Below, piece by piece: positions 43,896 to 55,042 of a stretch of 64,000 nucleotides of DNA (its first letter is position 1; each line of letters begins with the position of its first letter). Under the pieces are notes generated by a model. That model searched no databases. It was given only the letters and a program-made list of their open reading frames with translations, and was not told where the DNA came from. The stretch covers positions 302,844,908-302,908,907 of the forward strand of contig OY986435.1 of NCBI GenBank assembly GCA_963920525.1, given 5' to 3'. Source of the stretch: Dichetophora obliterata (Eukaryota; Arthropoda; Insecta; Diptera; Sciomyzidae). The position numbers were made by a program, and so were the translations under genes.

Positions 43896-46064
43896 CTTAT
43901 AAAAACAATGAAAACTTTTGATTTTCAAATTGCTATTTATGTGGTCGCAGTTCCAACTAAATGCATTTGTGATCAAGATTTTCCAATCACATTCGTTGTT
44001 GTTTTTTCCCAAAAATTAATAACTAGAACAGATAAATTTAATAAGCGTATTAATCACAGACATACTTTACTTTGGTTTTGTTGTAGAGTTGCTGTTTTAA
44101 AATATTTAAAATTACTGTATAAATTAGTAATGAATATTTTTAAAACGAAAATCAGAAATGGTTTTTAAAATTATTGAAATTATTTTAAATGATAAATATA
44201 GTTTTTTAAATTTCCTAAGGTTTTTTTTTTGTGTTTGAAATTCCCAAACACAGGCACTTTGAGGATTTAAAAAAAAATACATCTAGTTTCAACAGCTATA
44301 ACTTTTTGATCCGAGTTATATTTTGTTTTCACAAAATAGCTAAAGGCTATGCTATAGCACCCCGTTATATAGTTTTTTTTTTAATTTTGCATTTTCGTAT
44401 TTTTGAGGATTGAGTAGGCAACGTCATCGCACAATGTTTTATATTTGATGAGTGTCTGTTCAAAAGAGCTTACTTCGACATTGTATGGAGTTTAAGAAAA
44501 CTGAAAAAAGTCTAGTTTTTGCTGTGCTTGCAATTCTGATACCAACAGCTAATATATGGCAGTGATAAAAAATTTTAATGATTTCAAAGTTCTAAAGAAT
44601 TCACACAATAAAAAAATATATTTGAGAAGCTTTTACAGAAAAAATTAATTCACTAGACACGTAAATGCCATATTTCGGGCTCAATAAGTTCACGTTCTTT
44701 GTCGGTTTCTCATGGTAGTAATGAGAATTCATTGAGGACTTTCATTCATTGAATAATCAGTTTCTTATGTTGAAAGAACTTGTAATTGAGTCTTTAAAAA
44801 ATATTTGATAAGAGCGTTTGATTAAATATTGTACAAAAAGTAAGACCTTATGGAAATTGGTCCCTTTTGTTCAAATATCTTCAAAAGCAATTTTTCAGTA
44901 TGCATATTTAGGCCCTCTTGAACAGAAACTTTTATGCACAAAATATTGGAAAAATTTACGATTTTCTTAATTTTTTATTTGTGCAAATGATAGGATTAAA
45001 TATTTTAAGTGCTAAACCATAATAAAAACAACTTTTACAATAATGTTAAATAGGACCTTCTTTTCATTTGTGTTGTTTTAGAAAATATTTCAACAGCATT
45101 TCATTACAATTTCTCAAATTTGAATTTTTATAATTTTTGTTGAATTGAAACAAGAAATAAAATAGCCTTTTTTCGAAAAGTTTCGAATATCAGAACTCTG
45201 GTACTTTTTTTAAATAAGATTTTTTTGTTTGTTAACTCATTTTAAAGAGCAATTACATTAAAAACGTAATCCATATCTGTTTTTGTAAAAAATTTACTAC
45301 AAAAAATGTTTTGAACTCTTGTAAAACACATCCATTTATTGGTCTCTGAGCTACTCTTAAAAGTCTATCAACCGGCACGAAACGTTATAGTTTTTATTTT
45401 TTCATCAAATCGACTATTGTTAGTCTATGGCTTCAAGAATTTGTTCAATGGAGAGCAAACATTTCATATACATATAAAAATACCTTTTGATTTATCGATA
45501 TCAAAAACTATGAATATATTTTTAATCAAAACCCCCCCTTGGGTAAATCCTGGCTACGTGCCTGATTGAAGTTATCAAATTTTCGTTATAATTTTCATAA
45601 AAATTTAAATTCGCAGAGTTTTAAAAAAAATGTACCAAACAATATGCAATGTTTCTTATTGTAACAGATGGCAAATGTTATTATCTCTCAAACAAATATA
45701 AATTGATGTTTTTCATTTACCATTAGTTAATATCAAAGTATAATATACCAAAATTCATGTTTTTAAGAGAAGAATTAGAAATCAACGTGTCCCGGAAACT
45801 TTTCTAAAAAGTCAAAAAAGTGTGACGGTCTAATATAGGTATTCAACATCGTTATCTATAAAGCAGCTATTTTTTAATTTAAACACATATTAGAACGATA
45901 CTTTGCAGTTTAAGTAGGACACTTAACATACATCCATACTATTATATAAAAGAATTTGTGACACGGAAGGATGTTCCGCAAACACATGAGAAACACTGAA
46001 CCGATTTACACGAAAAAAGTACCAAATGTTTTTTATTTTAACTGAATCGTGGTAAGCTATGTAA
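43896..46064. other. AT-rich intronic sequence, one possible hAT end
   Basis: No gene supported. At 45530-45564 ACCCCCCCTTGGG ... CTGGCTACGTGCCTG resembles the right end of a TTF-type hAT element; its left partner was not found. Otherwise AT-rich DNA without recognisable motifs. Confidence 0.4.
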
Positions 46065-46200
46065 GATTTGCCACGCCTACTTTTCACGCCACCTATGAGC
46101 AGAAAAAGCTATATCTCAGACGGTTTTAGTCGTATAAGACTTAATTTTGGTAATTTAGTTTAGTTCAAATTGGTTTCCACGCCCCTTTTTGCCGCCCAAA
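46065..46200 (+). repeat. Dispersed repeat copy (family of 1385 and 5515)
   Basis: GCCACGCCTACTTTTCACGCC, then GCTATATCTCAGACGGTTTTAG, TCGTATAAGACTTAATTTTGG and TAATTTAGTTTAG match the other copies in order. It lies inside putative intron 1. Confidence 0.5.
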
Positions 46201-46631
46201 ATCAAAAAAACAATATAAATTTTTACTTTGAGTGGGATTTCTATAATGAAGGTGTTTTTTTTTAAAAAAAATTTAATGCAACTTTAGAAATTTCAAACAG
46301 TCATCAGAAATGAAAAACAAGTATGATGAAAATATGTTTTGTATCAAAATTTTACTATGGTTCGAAAAATTAATTAAAAATAAAAAAATAAACTGCCATT
46401 TCAGCCCTTGGAAGGACTTTGACCTAGCTTCTATTGATGAATTGTGTTGTGTGTGTTATTAAATGTTTGATCACAAATGACCGAGAACTAGACCTACGTG
46501 TTTAATGCCGACTACTAACGGCTTATGTTCTCAAGAAGCTTTACATGGCAAGTTTTACTCTCTAAGGCTTGCCATTGTATGCAGAGGTGATGATAGAACA
46601 GAAAAGTTAATTCAATTGAAAAAACTTTCTG

Positions 46632-46712
46632 TCTGAGCTGGAATTGAACCCGGGCTACCGAGGTTCTTTAACTTAGGGGCCACGCACTCTACCCACTAGG
46701 CTACGGCCGCCA
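46632..46712 (-). repeat. tRNA-like module, best preserved
   Basis: The minus strand reads GGCGGCCGTAGCCTAGTGGG TAGAG, a very good box A (TAGCCTAGTGGGTAGAG), an anticodon-arm-like GGCCCCTAAG, and a perfect box B GGTTCAATTCC. T-stem pairing is 3 of 5 and the acceptor stem fails, so it is a pseudo-tRNA or SINE head rather than a tRNA gene. Confidence 0.55.
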
Positions 46713-47670
46713 CATTTATTTAATTGTTTTTTTTATTACTAAGTTCATTTGTAATTGTTGACTTTTATATGTTGGTGATTTTTATATATAATAATGAATA
46801 TGTTTTTCTAATAAATACTTACTTCAATTTAAATATTCTATTTCAAATTCAATAGTGAACATTTTACAAGCCTCATGTTTCTAGACTCTTTTGATAGATT
46901 AATATTTTTTTCTTCAAAAAAACAGGTTTTGTAAAAATATATGGTAACTCTGCATGGCGATAAAAAATTAACGAACTTATATTTTTAATTCTAATTTTGT
47001 ACTTTATTTTTAAATTTGGTTTCGTATTTGGGTATTTGAGTTAGTATAAGTAGGCTTGAAATAGCTGTAAAAGAAGTAGTCGGAGTAAATTTTGGCTTAA
47101 AAAAAAAACTAAAGCGCAACTTACTATTTCTACACTTCGCCGAGTTTTAAATTTGCCTTTTTCAAATATCCGCAACTGTTTAAATAAAGTAGTTTCTCTA
47201 TATCTATGAAGGTAATGGTTTTCTATTGACTACTACTATCAATCGATATTCATATCGAAAATTCATGTTAATGCATATTCTTTACCTTAGACAAGAAAAA
47301 CCAGCACAAATACATAGAAGATCTCAAAATAAGCATTGACAAGTAATACCAATTCAGTAGCCTGCAAGTTGAGCATGACTAAAAATTACAAGATACTAAA
47401 AATAAATGATAAATGACTTTAAAATAATATAAAAAACACACACACAAATATGATATATTGAAAACAAATGGTCTTAACCAGTTATTAGCCTCATTCTAAT
47501 AGTTATTTACAATCACTTTCGTAGAAAAAAACAGAAAAAAAACACCAAAAAACCTCACTTAACTTAACAAAGAAATAAGCAAAACTAAATATGTATATAT
47601 CTATTATCTAAAGCTCCAAGACTACAACTAACATTTTAATTATTATAATTTATACATTTTTTGCTTGCAG
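46713..47670 (+). other. 3' part of pb intron 1
   Basis: AT-rich, no element ends recognised. It ends in a pyrimidine-rich tract and TTTTTTGCTTGCAG at 47657-47670, a strong splice acceptor. Confidence 0.6.
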
Positions 47671-47809
47671 GAAAACAAGTGTGAGGAGCTACCGAATTGA
47701 AATGCGCACCAATTAAGTGGCAAAACAATTAAGCACCATTCTAAAATCGACTTAACCCAAACTTAAAGAAGACAAAAATTGCTACAGATAGCCGAAGGTG
47801 CTGTGTAAG
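47671..47809 (+). other. pb: pb exon 2, 5'UTR part
   Basis: Follows the acceptor at 47670. It contains a very short upstream ORF (ATG at 47702, stop after four codons) and an in-frame TAG (47789-47791) before the start codon, which fixes the translation start downstream. The acceptor is inferred from the strong AG with pyrimidine tract; an alternative TSS within the intron cannot be excluded. Confidence 0.7.
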
Positions 47810-48314
47810 ATGCAGGAAGTGTGCAGTAGCTTGGACCCACACATGGGTGCCCAAATTAAGACCGAATCGCCGCTCAGTGCAATGGTGCAAGTTCAAACGT
47901 CGGGTGCCACGGTGGTGTTGCCCGCGCCTCCCCAACCACCTGCACCACCACCGAATGCATCCATGACAACTGCAGCTATGCTGGCGAGCAGCAAACAACA
48001 GCTGATACCGAACTGTGATAAACGCGCCAATACCAATAATGTTGCCGCAGTCGCCGATACCGCTTATTGGATGGCTTCCGAAGGCGGATTTATCAATTCG
48101 CAGCCCTCGATGGCTGAATTTCTCAATCATTTGAGTCCGGAGAGTCCAAAGATGGGTGCGGCAGGTGGTGCTGGTGGAGGTGTTGGGATCGGTGGTGGTG
48201 GATATTCGGTTGGTGGTATGCCACAGACACCGGATGGCATGGACTCAGTACCCGAGTACCCATGGATGAAGGAGAAGAAGACATCGCGTAAGAGCAACAA
48301 CAATAACAATCAAG
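47810..48314 (+). CDS. pb: Proboscipedia (Hox2-class homeodomain protein), first coding exon
   Basis: Encodes residues 1-168 of Pb, the Hox transcription factor that specifies labial and maxillary appendages in flies. The start MQEVCSSLD matches the Drosophila protein, and it is the only ATG in the frame after an in-frame TAG at 47789. Visible parts are a Pro/Ala-rich stretch (residues 38-49), NCDKR (68-72), ADTAYWM-SEGGF (82-94), the conserved FINSQPSMAEFLNHLSPESP block (94-113), a Gly-rich linker (116-136), PQTPDGMDSVPEYPWMK with the hexapeptide YPWMK at 150-154 that contacts Extradenticle/PBX, a basic KEKKTSRK tract and a poly-Asn run. The exon ends CAAG/GTGAGT at 48314, phase 1. The homeodomain is encoded by later exons outside the window, so this CDS is partial. 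Frame read beyond 48314 is intron. Confidence 0.97.
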
Positions 48315-48713
48315 GTGAGTCAAGAGAAGAATGAATCACTACAAATTAAATGCATCGTCGGCAGTCGCGAACCAACGCAAAATATATCATTAATCACGAT
48401 AACCACCCAAAAACAACTTCTTCAGGTTTGGCTCAGTTCAGTTCAATTAAGTCTGAGACGATGAACAGCGATAAGAAATGCTTAGCTGGTGGGCTTAGAA
48501 ATTAAAGTGCGAAATTTGTTTAAAAATGTGTTTCTCCTACCTGAAAAGAATGTTTATAAAAAAATTTTGAGGAAAAAATCTATTGAATGTTTTCTTCTTC
48601 CCTTTAATATCTCATATTAAAATAGCCAAACCCTATTAGCTGGAAGTAGCCAAACCTATTGATCTCAAGGTAACAACATATAAGTAAGAGCAATAACCGG
48701 CTCTAAGATTTAT
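48315..48713 (+). other. Start of pb intron 2
   Basis: Begins GTGAGT. The first 200 bp are non-repetitive, with GGTTTGGCTCAGTTCAGTTC near 48425. No exon recognised. In Drosophila a very small third exon follows; I could not identify one here. Confidence 0.6.
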
Positions 48714-49600
48714 TACGAGGGCCGTTTGCTAATTCCGTGAAATTTCTCAATATAGTCTCCTTTTAGATCGATACATTTCGTCCGACGTTCTTCGAGTTCT
48801 TTGATCCCATTCGAAATATACGTTTTCGGAAGGTCCTCAAAATAGGCCTCTGTTTCGATGATCAACTCCTTTCTGGTGGTGAATCTCTTTTCGCCGACCC
48901 ATTTCTTCAGGTTTGAAAACAGAAAATAGTGTAAGGGGGCCAAATCTGCAGAATATGCTGGATGAGGAAGCAATTCGTACTTAAATTCATGGAATTTTGC
49001 CATGGGAGCTGGGCATGTGTGAACGCACGCATTTTCTTGATGGAAGAGCACTTTTTTTCTAACCAAATGGGTACTTTCCTCTTTCAAAGCGTCGTTGAAA
49101 CGGTCCAAATCGGCTGCATAATATTCGCCATTAACCGTTTTTTTCGGTGGAAGGTAATCGATGTAGATTATACCCCGTTTATACCAAAATACTGTCGCCA
49201 TAACCTTTCCGGCCGATAGCACTGTCTTCGACTTCTTCGGAGCACGTTCGGTCGGTGAAGTTCACTGTTTCAACTGTTCCCTTGTCTCTGGTGATGGATC
49301 CATGTTTCGTCCATGGCTACTAATCTACGGAAAAAATCCTTCTTATCTTTGTTCAACATCGCCAAACACACCTTTGAATCAGTTACACGATCGCGTTTAT
49401 GGTCGAGAGTGAGCAAACACGGCAACCATTATGCGGATAATTTTTTCATATCCAAATTATTTTGCAAAATGTTCCACATCCATTCGTTTGAGATGCCTGC
49501 GGCCTCAAAAATCTCGCGCACTTTAACTCTGCGATCGGCCTACACGATATCGTGAATTTTAGTGACCATTTCTGGTGTGGTGACTTCATTTGGGCGTTTT
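48713..49600 (-). pseudogene. mariner transposase pseudogene
   Basis: The N-terminal part (49600-49222) survives in broken frames: PEMVTKIHDIV, DRRVKVREIFEAAGISNEW, LLTLDHKRDRV and FFRRLVAMDETWIHH (first catalytic aspartate in DETW). The C-terminal part (49222-48713) is one frame of 169 codons: LSAGKVMATVFWYKRGIIYI, DYLPPKKTVNGEYYA, VLFHQENACVHTCPA and LLPHPAYSADLAPLHYFLF. In the second catalytic block the family's HQDNA reads HQENA (Asp to Glu), and DLAPSDYF reads DLAPLHYF, so the third catalytic Asp is lost. Stops and frameshifts also break the N-terminus. Family: mariner (D,D34D). Confidence 0.92.
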
Positions 49601-49605
49601 TTTTA
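48714..49605 (-). mobile_element. mariner element, decayed
   Basis: The right-hand end of the gene (left on this map) is bounded by TA (48714-48715) and CGAGGGCCGTTTG, resembling mariner ends. The minus strand holds most of a mariner transposase, from the EVTTPEMVTKIHDIV region near 49590 down to 48740. The other terminal repeat at about 49610 was not found; a poly-T tract lies there instead. It lies in pb intron 2, 400 bp after the exon 2 donor, in antisense orientation to pb. Confidence 0.85.
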
Positions 49606-50904
49606 CATTTTTTTAAAAAAATACATAAAACTATGATGGAACCTGTTTGTTTAGCTATTTAAGAAACACAAAATCTATTTTATTTTTTTGTGAAATAGTT
49701 TTCTAAATATTTTATTTTTTTTAACTTTAATTTACCTTATAAAAATGTGTATGTTTACTATCTTAATAGAGATATAGTTGTGAGTTGAGTAAAGTGGAGG
49801 GAAACTGTTTTGATAATCGTAAACTATGGACATTCTAGTACATTCCGTAGACAAAAAAGTTGCTTCATTGCCTTTCACTTTTGCAGCATTAAAATTTTTT
49901 TACTATAACTTCATGTCACAAATCCATGATTGCTGTGAGAAAAATAAAAAGTACAAAATACATTTTGTTATTCACTCAGAATGCATATTAAAAATTAAAA
50001 CTTATGTGCAGAATTTGAAGGTCATTTGCTAATTTTTGTGATTTTTGTGGAATTTTCTTTGATAAGGTCACTTTGCATGGCAGATATTCGTGGTTTCCAT
50101 CGAATTTGGTTAAATTTCATACTTAAAACAGATGAAATATCAAAGCTTATTTACAAAATTTCAAGTCCGTATATTAAGTTTTGTGGAATTAAAAAAGATT
50201 TTACCGTTTTGATAAAGTCATTTTGTATGGGTGGTAGGCGTGGTTTTCATCCGATTTGGTTCATCATCGATCTTGATCTTTATATTTTAGATACAAGCCT
50301 AAAAACCAAATTTCATTAAAAATTCAGCAACTTTTCAAATTGGCCTCGTATAGCTACTACCCCTACAACAAATCAAGCATTTACCTTTAGTTTTATAGGC
50401 TTATAAGCGAGTGTCTTTAAAGGCTTTTGTACCATTTTTAGTGCACATTCCTGTATCATTACATAATGGTTGAATGCGTGTCGCTTAAACAAAAATAAGC
50501 CAGTCTAAATCTTAATTGACACATAATCTTTATAATTAATAGACAAGGATTTTTGTTGTGACCTCAACTTCTCCAGTTAGCCGATTTTGACGATTATAAT
50601 GTCATTAAATCAGATTTAAGCTGTATTTGAGTTAAAGGTTTTTTAAAAATTGTCTATCTGCTGGAGTGGAAATTAAATAGCAGTGAATAATTCTGTTTAC
50701 CATCGATATGAAACTTTTGGTTTGAGAAAAACTTTTGAATTGGTTGACATTAAAATCAAAAATTTCCAGGATATAACGGCTCCGTCATCTAACTTTTTTT
50801 TTCAACTAGTGCTTATTTCGTGAATGGTAACACTTAGCTCATGTTTGATTTGACAGATAATTAGTTTTATCTTTCCGCTGATATAAATACAACGCTGGGA
50901 AATA
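49606..50904. other. Intronic spacer, nothing recognised
   Basis: AT-rich. A partial direct repeat (AAGTCACTTTGCATGGC at about 50067 and AAAGTCATTTTGTATGGG at about 50215, each followed by CGTGG-TTTCATC) is present. Frames of 68-97 codons have no recognised domain. Confidence 0.4.
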
Positions 50905-51734
50905 TTGCGATATTACTTTGAAAATCATGGTAATTGCGAAGTGAGTGAATATGAAGATTTGTTTAAAAAGTTTAAAATTATGGATGAAGCTTACAATTAT
51001 CCCAAACGCAAATGTTCAAACAAAAATCTTTGTAGTTCAGCTAAAACTACTGATATAGCCATGCCATCGCCCAATAATAATACTGTTCTACCTTCTACTG
51101 TAACTGTTTTCCCTAATGTGAACATACAGCTTGAAGATCAATCAATTGGAGCTGTCAATACTGATCAAATGACTGATAATATCGCACCAACTAAGGTCGC
51201 TGCGTCAGCTGATCAGATTTCTCCTTCTGTTGAAGCAATACCAATCATAGAGGAAAATGCTGATTCTCCTCGCGTTTCTGGCACAAAAAAAAAAACTTAC
51301 GCTGAAGCTTGTATTGCCTCAAATGTGGTCCCTTCACCTTCTCAAATTACTTCGGTTTCTACAGGAGCGATACCAAAACAAATATCGCACAGCAGTATCA
51401 AAGCCCTTGTTCATAAAAGCTTGTGGTTCTTCAGCCTGCAAAATCTGTATTTGTTTCTCGTTTTGCAGCTGATACATCCGGTGAAGAAGTGTTATTCTGT
51501 ATAAACTCTAAGCTGAATGTTGTAAATAAAAATATCTCTGTTTACAAATTCAATTTTTCATACGAGCATGTTACGTCCTCTTTTAAAATATCTTTGCCTG
51601 GTGATCTTTTTATTAAGGTATTGGATCAAAAGTTTTGGCCTGACAATACGATGCTGCATGAATTTATTTCTAGACCTCGGCCTACAACTTCCTTGGCTAC
51701 TTTACCGGTTCTTAACAAGAATCAAAAAAACTAG
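50905..51734 (+). pseudogene. ORF1-like nucleic-acid-binding protein, frameshifted
   Basis: The N-terminal frame (to about 51420) has YEDLFKKFKIMDEAYNYPKR, a long low-complexity Ser/Thr/Pro linker and KTYAEACIASNVV. After a frameshift near 51420 the other frame reads AKSVFVSRFAADTSGEEVLF, then SSFKISLPGDLFIKVLD and KFWPDNTMLHEF. The SRFA-DTS-EEV and SSFKI...WP... pattern is the C-terminal domain of ORF1 proteins in many insect non-LTR elements. The zinc-finger region usual at the N-terminus is not recognisable. Confidence 0.7.
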
Positions 51735-52522
51735 ATTGTTGCTTTTAGTTCCGTATCCTTCACCGTATCCTTCACGTTCGTGGCATTAACACAAAACTCA
51801 ATAATATATTAATTTTGAGTCACAACCTTCATTTTAATATAATTGCTTTTAGTGAGACTTGGCTGAAACCTAACACTCTAAATACTAAAATTCTGTGCAA
51901 CAAATTTAACATATACCGCAAAGATAGAAACTCCATTCCTGGTTTTTGCTCTAAAGGCGGGGGTGTGTTGATTGCAGTCAAAGCGACACATTTCTCTGAA
52001 GAGTTATTAATTCCAGAATCCTTGGACATTGAATTCTGTTGTGTTCATGTTAAGATTGGAGATCCCCTTTCTACCTTAGAAGTTTACAGCAAACATTTGG
52101 CTTCTATTAGTAAAGTTTGCTCAAAATTGCAATCTAATGATCATATTTTAATAACTGGTGATTTTAACCTGCCAAACGTTTCTTGGAACTGCTGTTCTGA
52201 AATACTTGGAATATTTTTACCTTCGTCTGAAATTTCATCCGATAATAATTTTTTAAACGAGCTCTCAATCCAAGGCCTGTTCCGACTTAACTGCATCTTT
52301 CACAAAAATAATCGTTTGCTTGATCTGGTGTTTTTTGATGACAGCAATATCGCTTCTGTGTCTAAATCAGATCCTCTGGTTACACCCAAAGATTCTCATC
52401 ATCCAACATTAGAAATTGTTTTAAATTTTCCAAAACCATCTGTGCAGTACTATGATTCTCAACCGCCTATTGAGTTTAACTTTAAAAAAACAAACTACGT
52501 GATTTTGAATAATAACTTGTCT
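51735..52522 (+). pseudogene. AP-like endonuclease domain of ORF2
   Basis: Contains LHFNIIAFSETWLKPNTLN (catalytic glutamate in SETW), FCSKGGGVLIAVK, then ILITGDFNLPNVSWNC (GDFNLP-W) and LLDLVFFDD, with SHHPTLEIVL as the SDHH-type final catalytic block (here KDSHHPT). All main endonuclease motifs are readable, but the N-terminus is frameshifted and the downstream link is cut by the insertion at 52523. Confidence 0.85.
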
Positions 52523-53362
52523 ACACTCTAACAAAAATTCACGAGAATTAACTACAATAATTGCTGGCAACTGATTGCCTACATTTATTGTCGTGAAATC
52601 CCATGAGTAAAATTATAAATATTTATCGTTAAAAATGCGTGAATCCTCACCTACAATTATTTTTTTCGCTCTCTTGTAAAAACTCTCTTCTTAAATTATT
52701 TCTTCCAATCTTGTCTGCTCTTATAAAAAAAAGCTAGAAATGCGTGAAGTCTCTCAAGTAAGTTTTGAACATGGCAACAACAACAACTCTGTATAGTGTC
52801 AATCACTCAGCAGAAGGCGCTACTCTTTCCTACTCCAGTAGGCTTGAGTAAGCTGTAGGCTTGAGTAAGCTGTGACCAATCTACTGTTTAAGTTGTATAT
52901 AATTGGGCACTTGTTCGAATAAACTCTTTGAAAGCATATGACGTTAAAGCAGAGATGTTTATTTAAGGGCAAGCGTAAAATACCGCTGCTGGAGCGTTTT
53001 TAGGAGTATCTGAGCGAGAACACGCTGAAATAGTGTGAAAAGTAGGGAAAATATACATATTTTAAGACTCTCTGAGCGAAAACATGCTGAAATAGCGTGA
53101 AGAGTAGAAAATATACATATTTTAGAATTCTCATGAGCGAAAACACGCTGCAATAGCGTGAAAAGTAGAGAATATATATATTTTAGGGCTCTCTGAGCGA
53201 AAACACACTAAAATAGCGTGAACAGTAGAGTAAATATACATATTTTGGAAAAAGACGCTGATTTTCAGACAGAATTGAAAAAACTCACTGAATAGCGTGG
53301 TTTTTTTACAAAATCGCCAATAAATTTTATTGTAGAGATTTTTCAATCACTTTTTAGAGTGT
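52523..53362. mobile_element. 840-bp TIR insertion carrying a hairpin minisatellite
   Basis: It interrupts the ORF2 reading precisely: the codons before it (NNNLS) join those after it (NINWNS) in the order expected for the linker. The ends are ACACTCTAAC and, inverted, ACACTCTAAAAAG. Inner words CTACAATAA and (inverted) CTACAATAAAATT also face each other. It includes a 17-bp tandem pair GTAGGCTTGAGTAAGCT (52839-52875) and the minisatellite at 53010-53250. No target duplication is visible and no protein is encoded. Superfamily unknown. Confidence 0.7.
53010..53250 (+). repeat. Minisatellite, four units of about 61 bp, each with a CACGCT/AGCGTG hairpin
   Basis: Units start at 53010, 53072, 53133 and 53193 with CTGAGCGAAAACACGCTGAA or close variants, followed by ATAGCGTGAA, AGTAGAG and ATATACATATTTTA. 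In each, CACGCT and AGCGTG are separated by five bases and could form a small stem-loop (imperfect in units 1, 2 and 4). Confidence 0.85.
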
Positions 53363-55042
53363 AATATAAACTGGAATTCTATTCTAAATATTAATACAAA
53401 AAGTTTATCTTCTCAGAGTCTTGATATATATGTATATGCAATTAATAGAACGCTCAATGATTGTTTTCTAAAAACTGTTCCGCAAAGGAAAGCATCTTTC
53501 ACAATGGGGTCGGTATGGTATACAAATGTATTAAGAAAAATGCGGAATTTGAAATCTAAATACCATAAAAAATATGAAAAAACACATAAAATATGCGATT
53601 TTGGATGCTATACCTCGATTAAATACAGTAACCAACAGTTATGCAAACAATCCTATAATATCTACTTAACAAAAGTAAAATTAAACATCAAATCTGATGC
53701 TAAATCCTTCTGGAACTTTGTTAACACAAAACGTAAAATTGATTCCTATCCTTATTTTATGAAGTATAATTCTGTTGAGTCCGATAATAGTATTTGCAAT
53801 CTTTTTGCTGCCTTTTTCAAGACGACTTATTCATCATCGTCCTATGATTATTTAAGTTATCCCTTCAATATCCACTGTTACTAACCTTCTCGAATTTACA
53901 TCAAAAACTATAGAAAATTTTGGAAAAAGCATGCAGACTGATGTTATTTACACGGATTTTAGCAAAGCTTTTAACGTTGTAAATCACAAACTATTGATCT
54001 TAAAATTACATCTTGTTGGATTTCCTATACCGTTGGTTAAGTGGATTGAATCTTACTTAAGCAACAGAACACAATCTGTTCTTTTTAAGCTCAAGAAATA
54101 ACATGAGTTTTCTGTAACTTCAGGAGTACTTCAAGGAAGTCATATTGGGCCCCTTCTGTTTCTACTTTTTATAAACAATTTGCCATCTGCCATAATGCAT
54201 TCTAGCATCTTAATGTTTGCTGATGACGTCAAACTCTTCCTTTCTTTTAAAAATGATAATGACGCTGTATTTTTGCAAGCCAACATTGATCATCTTCATA
54301 ACTGATGTAAAACGAACCGTATTAACCTCAACATGAAGAAATGCAAGCACATGTCTTTCTCGCGCAAATTAAATGTACCTTCAAAATTTGTGGTTATCCA
54401 TTAGAGTCCTTAGATATTTTCAATGATCTTGGAGTTACAATGGATCCTAAACTACGCTTTAATATTCATGTAAATAAAATAATAAATAGAGCAAATAGTA
54501 CTTTAGGATTTATTAAACGTTGGGCAAAAGAGTTTAATGATCCTTTCATAACGAAAACCTTATTCACTTCCCTAGTGCGGCCTATCTTAGAATACGCTTC
54601 AGTTGTTTGGTGCCCACGATACGGTTGTTACATAGACGACATTGAATCAGTGAAGAAACAATTTCTTTTGTTTTGCTTAAGCTATCTTTATTGTAACATT
54701 GATTTTCACTTACCACCTTATGAATATCGGTTACAACTCTTAAATTTTACTTCTTTAAAAAATCGGAGAATTATGATTAATGCTTGTTGGATTATAAAAC
54801 TTTTACATGGATATGTCAACAGTCCACATTTATTGAGTAAAATATATTTTAATATCCCTCTTCGTCCTAGAATATCTTTTGAGTTACTCCACATGAACTT
54901 TTGTAGAACTAATTATTTGCATAATGAACCTCTTAGAAGCGCTTGCGGTGATTTTTATTTTGTATCTGATGTTATATCCTTAAGTGTATCCATGGACTCA
55001 ATCAAACATAAAATTATAGATTACCTGCAGTACCGTCGTTGA
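53363..55042 (+). pseudogene. Reverse transcriptase part of ORF2 with FADD, broken
   Basis: The linker (to 53884) reads INRTLNDCFLKTVPQR, SVWYTNVLRKMRNLKSKYHK and DAKSFWNFVNTKRK. The first reverse transcriptase motifs (DGIP and RPI regions) are absent through a deletion near 53885. Then come VIYTDFSKAFNVVNHKLL, WIESYLSNRTQSV, a stop, SGVLQGSHIGPLLFLLFINN, SILMFADDVKLFL (catalytic FADD), another stop, and from 54341 a frame of 233 codons with DLGVTMDPKLRFNIHV, TKTLFTSLVRPILEYASVVW and RSACGDFYF. At least two stops and a deletion make it non-functional. Confidence 0.88.

Noticed and set aside
46632..46712. Intact tRNA gene
   Set aside because: Boxes A and B are good but the acceptor stem does not pair and the T stem is only partly paired.
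47798..47809. GTG start four codons upstream of the pb ATG
   Set aside because: Non-AUG start with no support; the conserved protein begins at the ATG at 47810.
47741..48130. A 129-codon minus-strand frame over the pb exon
   Set aside because: It is a shadow of the pb coding sequence; the plus strand has conserved motifs and splice sites.
48315..48334. Reading the pb frame on to GESREE and a stop
   Set aside because: CAAG/GTGAGT is a strong donor and Pb orthologues continue into the homeodomain, so these codons are intronic.
52523..53362. Solo LTR
   Set aside because: ACTTGTTCGAATAAACTC looks like an LTR polyadenylation region, but the ends are ACACTCTAA inverted repeats without TG...CA or a target duplication; left unclassified.
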